A DNA stretch of 64,000 nt. Origin: Scolanthus callimorphus (taxonomy: Eukaryota > Cnidaria > Anthozoa > Actiniaria > Edwardsiidae). Below, piece by piece: positions 60,924 to 64,000 of the stretch. The position numbers and the translations under genes are program-made. The notes below the pieces were generated by a model that ran no database searches, was not told the origin of the DNA, and worked only from the letters and a program-made list of their open reading frames with translations. How positions within the stretch are numbered: position 1 is the stretch's first letter; every line of letters starts with the position of its first letter. The stretch is from contig CM066924.1 in the NCBI GenBank assembly GCA_033964015.1, positions 6,616,251 through 6,680,250 on the forward strand, written 5' to 3'.

Positions 60924-61451
60924 TTATATAAATCCTTGTTTTAGTTGAGATTGAAGTTGCTCGTGATATTTGAAAATAACTTCTGGGTCTCGTTTATTCA
61001 AGCTGTGGAGAAGGTTGTGTAACCTTTTCTTCGATAGTGCATAGTTAGTGGGTAGTTCAGTTTTAGTGGCTCTCCATGGGAGCTTAACGTTGTATCTACC
61101 TGTCTTATTGTTAAACTGTATGGTTTCTTGGAATTTTTTGTGAACGACATTGGCGTCATCGTTGTCGATTTCGGGGATCGTGCTGATCTCCCAGAATTTA
61201 GTTAACAAGTGTTCTAGTTTTTCTTTCTCGCATTCATGTATTTCTTGACAGAGCATCGCATTAGTGTGATCGCTTCGATTTTTTGAAATTGGGCCCGATA
61301 TAAGCCATCCAACTTTACTTTCTGTGGCGATCAGAGACTCATTGTTAGACTTTTTCATATTTCCAGTGATAAGTTTAGCAAAGTTGTCGTTGCCTATGAG
61401 GATGTCTATGTCTAGATCATCAGCTGTGTCTAGCGAGTCAGCAAGATTCAA
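60924..61451 (-). pseudogene. BEL protease-RT connection region
   Basis: DLDIDILIGNDNFAKLITG and SKVGWLISGPI are the hallmarks of the BEL aspartic protease C-terminal part. LTKFWEISTIPE and GRYNVKLPWRATKTELPTNY mark the start of the RT domain. Confidence 0.88.
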
Positions 61452-61666
61452 TCCCTGTAATTCTGTTGGTAGTTCAATGCGTCCAATAGTCGCAGGGAAA
61501 GGTGGACAAATAGTTTGTGTTGCGAGTGCTGTTAGCTTTATTTCTTCCTTATCTGTCAGGACGTCTAAAGCAACGACTTCTAGTGATTTTTTGTCACCTT
61601 TAATTGAGCCAAATGTTGAAAGGTTTATGCACTCTTTACGTAATGGCTTTAGGTTTAGTCTCTCTT

Positions 61667-61966
61667 TTAGAGTTTTAGTGACAATGTTCTTTGAGACCCC
61701 GTGTCAAATAAAGCGCGGAATGGGAGCTGGGATTTAGGACCTTTTATGGTTAGAATAGCAGACTGCATATAGACATAGTCCTTATTAGCAAGCAGAGCGT
61801 GCGTTGTTCCTGTGTGGACCTTGTTTTGATCTCCCTCGTTGGGTGTTGTTTGGTTAGATTTTAAATTTAGTTGTTTAGATTTCTCAATTTGGGTGCTGTC
61901 GCAAGCTCGTCGTTTTCTTCGCATATCGATGTGTGATGTCTTCGTCTGCATTTCAAACAGCTCCAC
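61667..61966 (-). pseudogene. BEL protease, N-terminal part
   Basis: Contains the active-site motif LFDTGSQRT preceded by a strand-like QSAILTIKGPKSQLPFRA. Frameshift after RTL. Confidence 0.88.
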
Positions 61967-62008
61967 CTAGATTTGCATTGACTTTGAGTATGCTTAAAAC
62001 CAGCGCAG

Positions 62009-62950
62009 TTAAAACATCGCTTGTGTTTCTCTAAAAAATATGCGGCGCTCTTGTACGGTTTTTAGTTTATCGCACTTTTCTGGTTTGTGTGAGCCATCGC
62101 AGTACAAACATGATTTTGTTTTGGTTGAGTTAGGCTTTTGAGTTTTCTGCTGTGCATTCGTAAGAAACGCGCTTGTAGTTGGAACTAGAATTTTATCTGA
62201 TGTGGTCTTATCACTTATTGTGGCTGTATGGCTTTTTTCTCTAGTTTCAAGTTCTTTCCTGAGTTCTTTTCTTAATTCATTTAGAGATTTATCAGCACGT
62301 GGGTTCGCTCTAAAAATCAAGCGTGTCAACTCTTCAGGTAGTTTTTTCAAGAGAATTGGTATAAGAAGGTTTCCATACGAATCTGTGTTGACATCTAAGG
62401 CTTCCAAACCGCGAATATTTGCTTCACATAGGTCGTGAAACTCCCTTAGTTTATCTACTTCATTCGACGGCATTGGAATGTTTAACAACGCTTCCATGTG
62501 CGCGTTTATCAGAACTTGTTCCTGACGAAAACGTTCTTCAAGAATTTCTATTGCTTTCTGGTAGTTGCCAGTTGTCAATGGTAACCCTGAGATTGCGCGC
62601 GCTGCGTCATCTTTTAGATTAACTTGCAAATAAGCCATCTTTTCTATGTCTGGTAGTTCAGTATTTTGGTGGACTGTCGCGCTAAAACAATCCCAAAACG
62701 TTTGCCAATTGAGTGGGTCACCATGAAACGGCTTGAGACTTATTTTCGGCAGATGAACGTGCATTCTAGTTGAGGGCGTTTGCGGTTCAGTATTTAATTG
62801 TAACGGTCTTACCGGCGGTTTCTTGTTTTCGATATACTTGCGTATTTTGATTTTAATAAACGATATGTTGTCCTGTAGGGTGAGCGCTTCTTCCGTGTCT
62901 TTTTCTATATCTTCAGGGGATTCCAGTAGAATTTGAATACTTTGATCCAT
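62009..62950 (-). pseudogene. BEL gag (DUF1759-like) with zinc knuckle
   Basis: A 313-residue frame with LPKISLKPFHGDPLNWQTFW, the DUF1759 gag signature, a long helical capsid-like region, and a C-terminal CLYCDGSHKPEKC zinc knuckle. The second knuckle and the link to protease lie after a stop at about 62009 (QCKSRWSCLKC-like sequence follows in another frame). Confidence 0.92.
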
Positions 62951-63202
62951 AGCTGAAATCTCGATTTCTCGTTTAGTAAGGCGCTCTAAGATGGCAGTGA
63001 GTTCCTCGGACTCATCAGCTCCTTCGATGGCTAACAGGCGGTCTGCCTTCTTGAAATCTTGGGTGCAGTGACCTTTGTAGGCTCCTCGGACTGCCTTTAG
63101 TCTATGGTATGACTAGTTTTACGGGAAAACTAGGTGGTGCCTTTAGTGCCTTTAGTCTAGGTAGATCTTTAGTCTAGGTAGATCCTTAGACATCTCTAAT
63201 AC

Positions 63203-63217
63203 CAAGTTTCGGCACCA
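63203..63217 (-). other. BEL primer-binding site
   Basis: On the minus strand TGGTGCCGAAACTTGG follows directly after the 5' LTR, the form expected of a tRNA primer-binding site in BEL elements. Confidence 0.8.
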
Positions 63218-63218
63218 G

Positions 63219-63353
63219 TTTCAGAAAGTAACAGACTGAAACATAGTTTTGAGGTCATTTTACTGATCTTCCTGGTTTACGCTCTCGCGCTCTAATTACA
63301 AAGATTAGTTGTGACGTAATTAATTTACAGAATGATTGACAGATTATTTGACA
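63219..63353 (-). repeat. BEL 5' LTR
   Basis: 135 bp, the partner of 57332-57465. Short for a BEL LTR. Confidence 0.9.
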
Positions 63354-63358
63354 GTACA

Positions 63359-64000
63359 ACAAGACGTAACGGGTGGACAACCCGGGCGGAGCATTACCGA
63401 TAAACATTAATCCACCGTTTACGTCTATTTATATACTAAATATTCGCTGTGTGTTAAAACGTCTTTTAGCCAACTAAATCCTACATTTTTGCCCACAAAG
63501 TATCCAGCAATGCCCAACAAAGTTATTTACTCTAAAGTCGCGATTTGTCTACCCCTTTCTGGTAGAGCATGCGTATCCCTTTGGGCCTCAGAAAAAAAAA
63601 GAAAGAAAGAAAGAAAAGAAAGGGTCTTCTCCTCATCATGAGGGAACTCAAAGCGATCGAAATACACGACCGCTAGACAAGGAGAGGCTGGAGGACTTAC
63701 GGGCTGCATTAGGGGGTGGGGGGTGAATAGGGGTCCTCAAATCCGTCGAACCGTTCAATTTTTCATGAATCCGCCGATCCGCACAAATTTTCGCCTCAAT
63801 CCGAATCCGCAACGTTTGATTTATGAAAACAATTGATTTCACCGTATCGCTCATACACGAACATCTCTCACTGAGGGACGTGTCATTATTTATGACGAAA
63901 TTATTATTATTCTCAAGTGCGTGAAGCGCGGCCCACATGACGTCTTTCTATACTTGTAACGTTGAACAACCCTGAAGCGTGGCGATGTTTTCGCGTAGAT
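63359..64000. other. No gene recognised to the window end
   Basis: A/G simple repeat at 63592-63622. A 63720-63840 stretch is rich in AATCCG motifs. Minus frames at 63527-63938 show no recognisable domain. Confidence 0.4.

Larger units (their letters stand above)
57327..63358 (-). mobile_element. BEL/Pao LTR retrotransposon, complete outline, defective
   Basis: Bounded by the direct repeat GTACA (57327-57331 and 63354-63358), the target-site duplication. LTRs of 134-135 bp lie at 57332-57465 and 63219-63353; both begin TGTCAAATAAT on the minus strand and differ at about four positions. The primer-binding site follows the 5' LTR, and a purine-rich tract (CCCCGGAGGG) precedes the 3' LTR. Coding order on the minus strand is gag, protease, RT, RNase H, integrase and a C-terminal DUF5641-like part, as in BEL/Pao. 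Stops, frameshifts and a MITE insertion make it non-functional. Confidence 0.93.

Overview
This is a eukaryotic nuclear window, most likely from an anthozoan cnidarian and probably a stony coral. The evidence is one intron-rich housekeeping gene with canonical GT/AG splice sites, metazoan extracellular modules (SRCR and a uromodulin/OIT3-type D8C domain), a C2H2 zinc-finger array, the last exon of a probable class A GPCR, and a dense load of DIRS, BEL/Pao, LINE, MITE and foldback elements. There are no bacterial operons, rRNA or CRISPR loci. The species is inference.

Layout. 1-2.4 kb: a decayed DIRS-type retrotransposon (minus strand). 3.65-4.2 and 11.8-12.4 kb: a duplicated promoter/first-exon segment, each copy with an ATG-initiated basic peptide and a splice donor. 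The second copy is in phase with a nine-finger C2H2 exon at 20.15 kb, which carries two single-base frameshifts. Between them lie foldback elements, a 12-bp minisatellite, a 169-bp satellite bracketed by two copies of one MITE, a LINE fragment split by a MITE, and a 1.65-kb near-perfect palindrome ending in TTAA. 25.4-28.1 kb (minus): exons of an SRCR + D8C gene. The 5' SRCR half-exon has been amplified, with its splice acceptor, into a minisatellite beside the gene (28.1-28.5 kb) and again at 37.9-39.1 kb. 28.7-37.7 kb is almost entirely tandem arrays (about 125, 58 and 122 bp) and inverted-repeat elements.

41.5-49.6 kb (plus): a complete five-exon ribosomal protein S17 gene, in which the first exon contributes only the ATG and the introns are filled with transposons. 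49.7-51.3 kb: nested hairpins, an array of paired CRE palindromes, and an element with internal repeated motifs. 52.2-53.3 kb (plus): an unrecognised single-exon gene with one probable frameshift. 56.4-56.7 kb (minus): the terminal exon of a probable GPCR. 57.3-63.35 kb (minus): a BEL/Pao element with 135-bp LTRs, primer-binding site and 5-bp target duplication, broken by stops and frameshifts and by a MITE inserted in its integrase region.

Only the RPS17 gene looks fully intact. The most unusual observations are the exon-to-minisatellite conversion in the SRCR locus, the large palindrome, the CpG-decay pattern in the 58-bp array, the paired-CRE array, and the histone-tail-like first exon of the zinc-finger gene.
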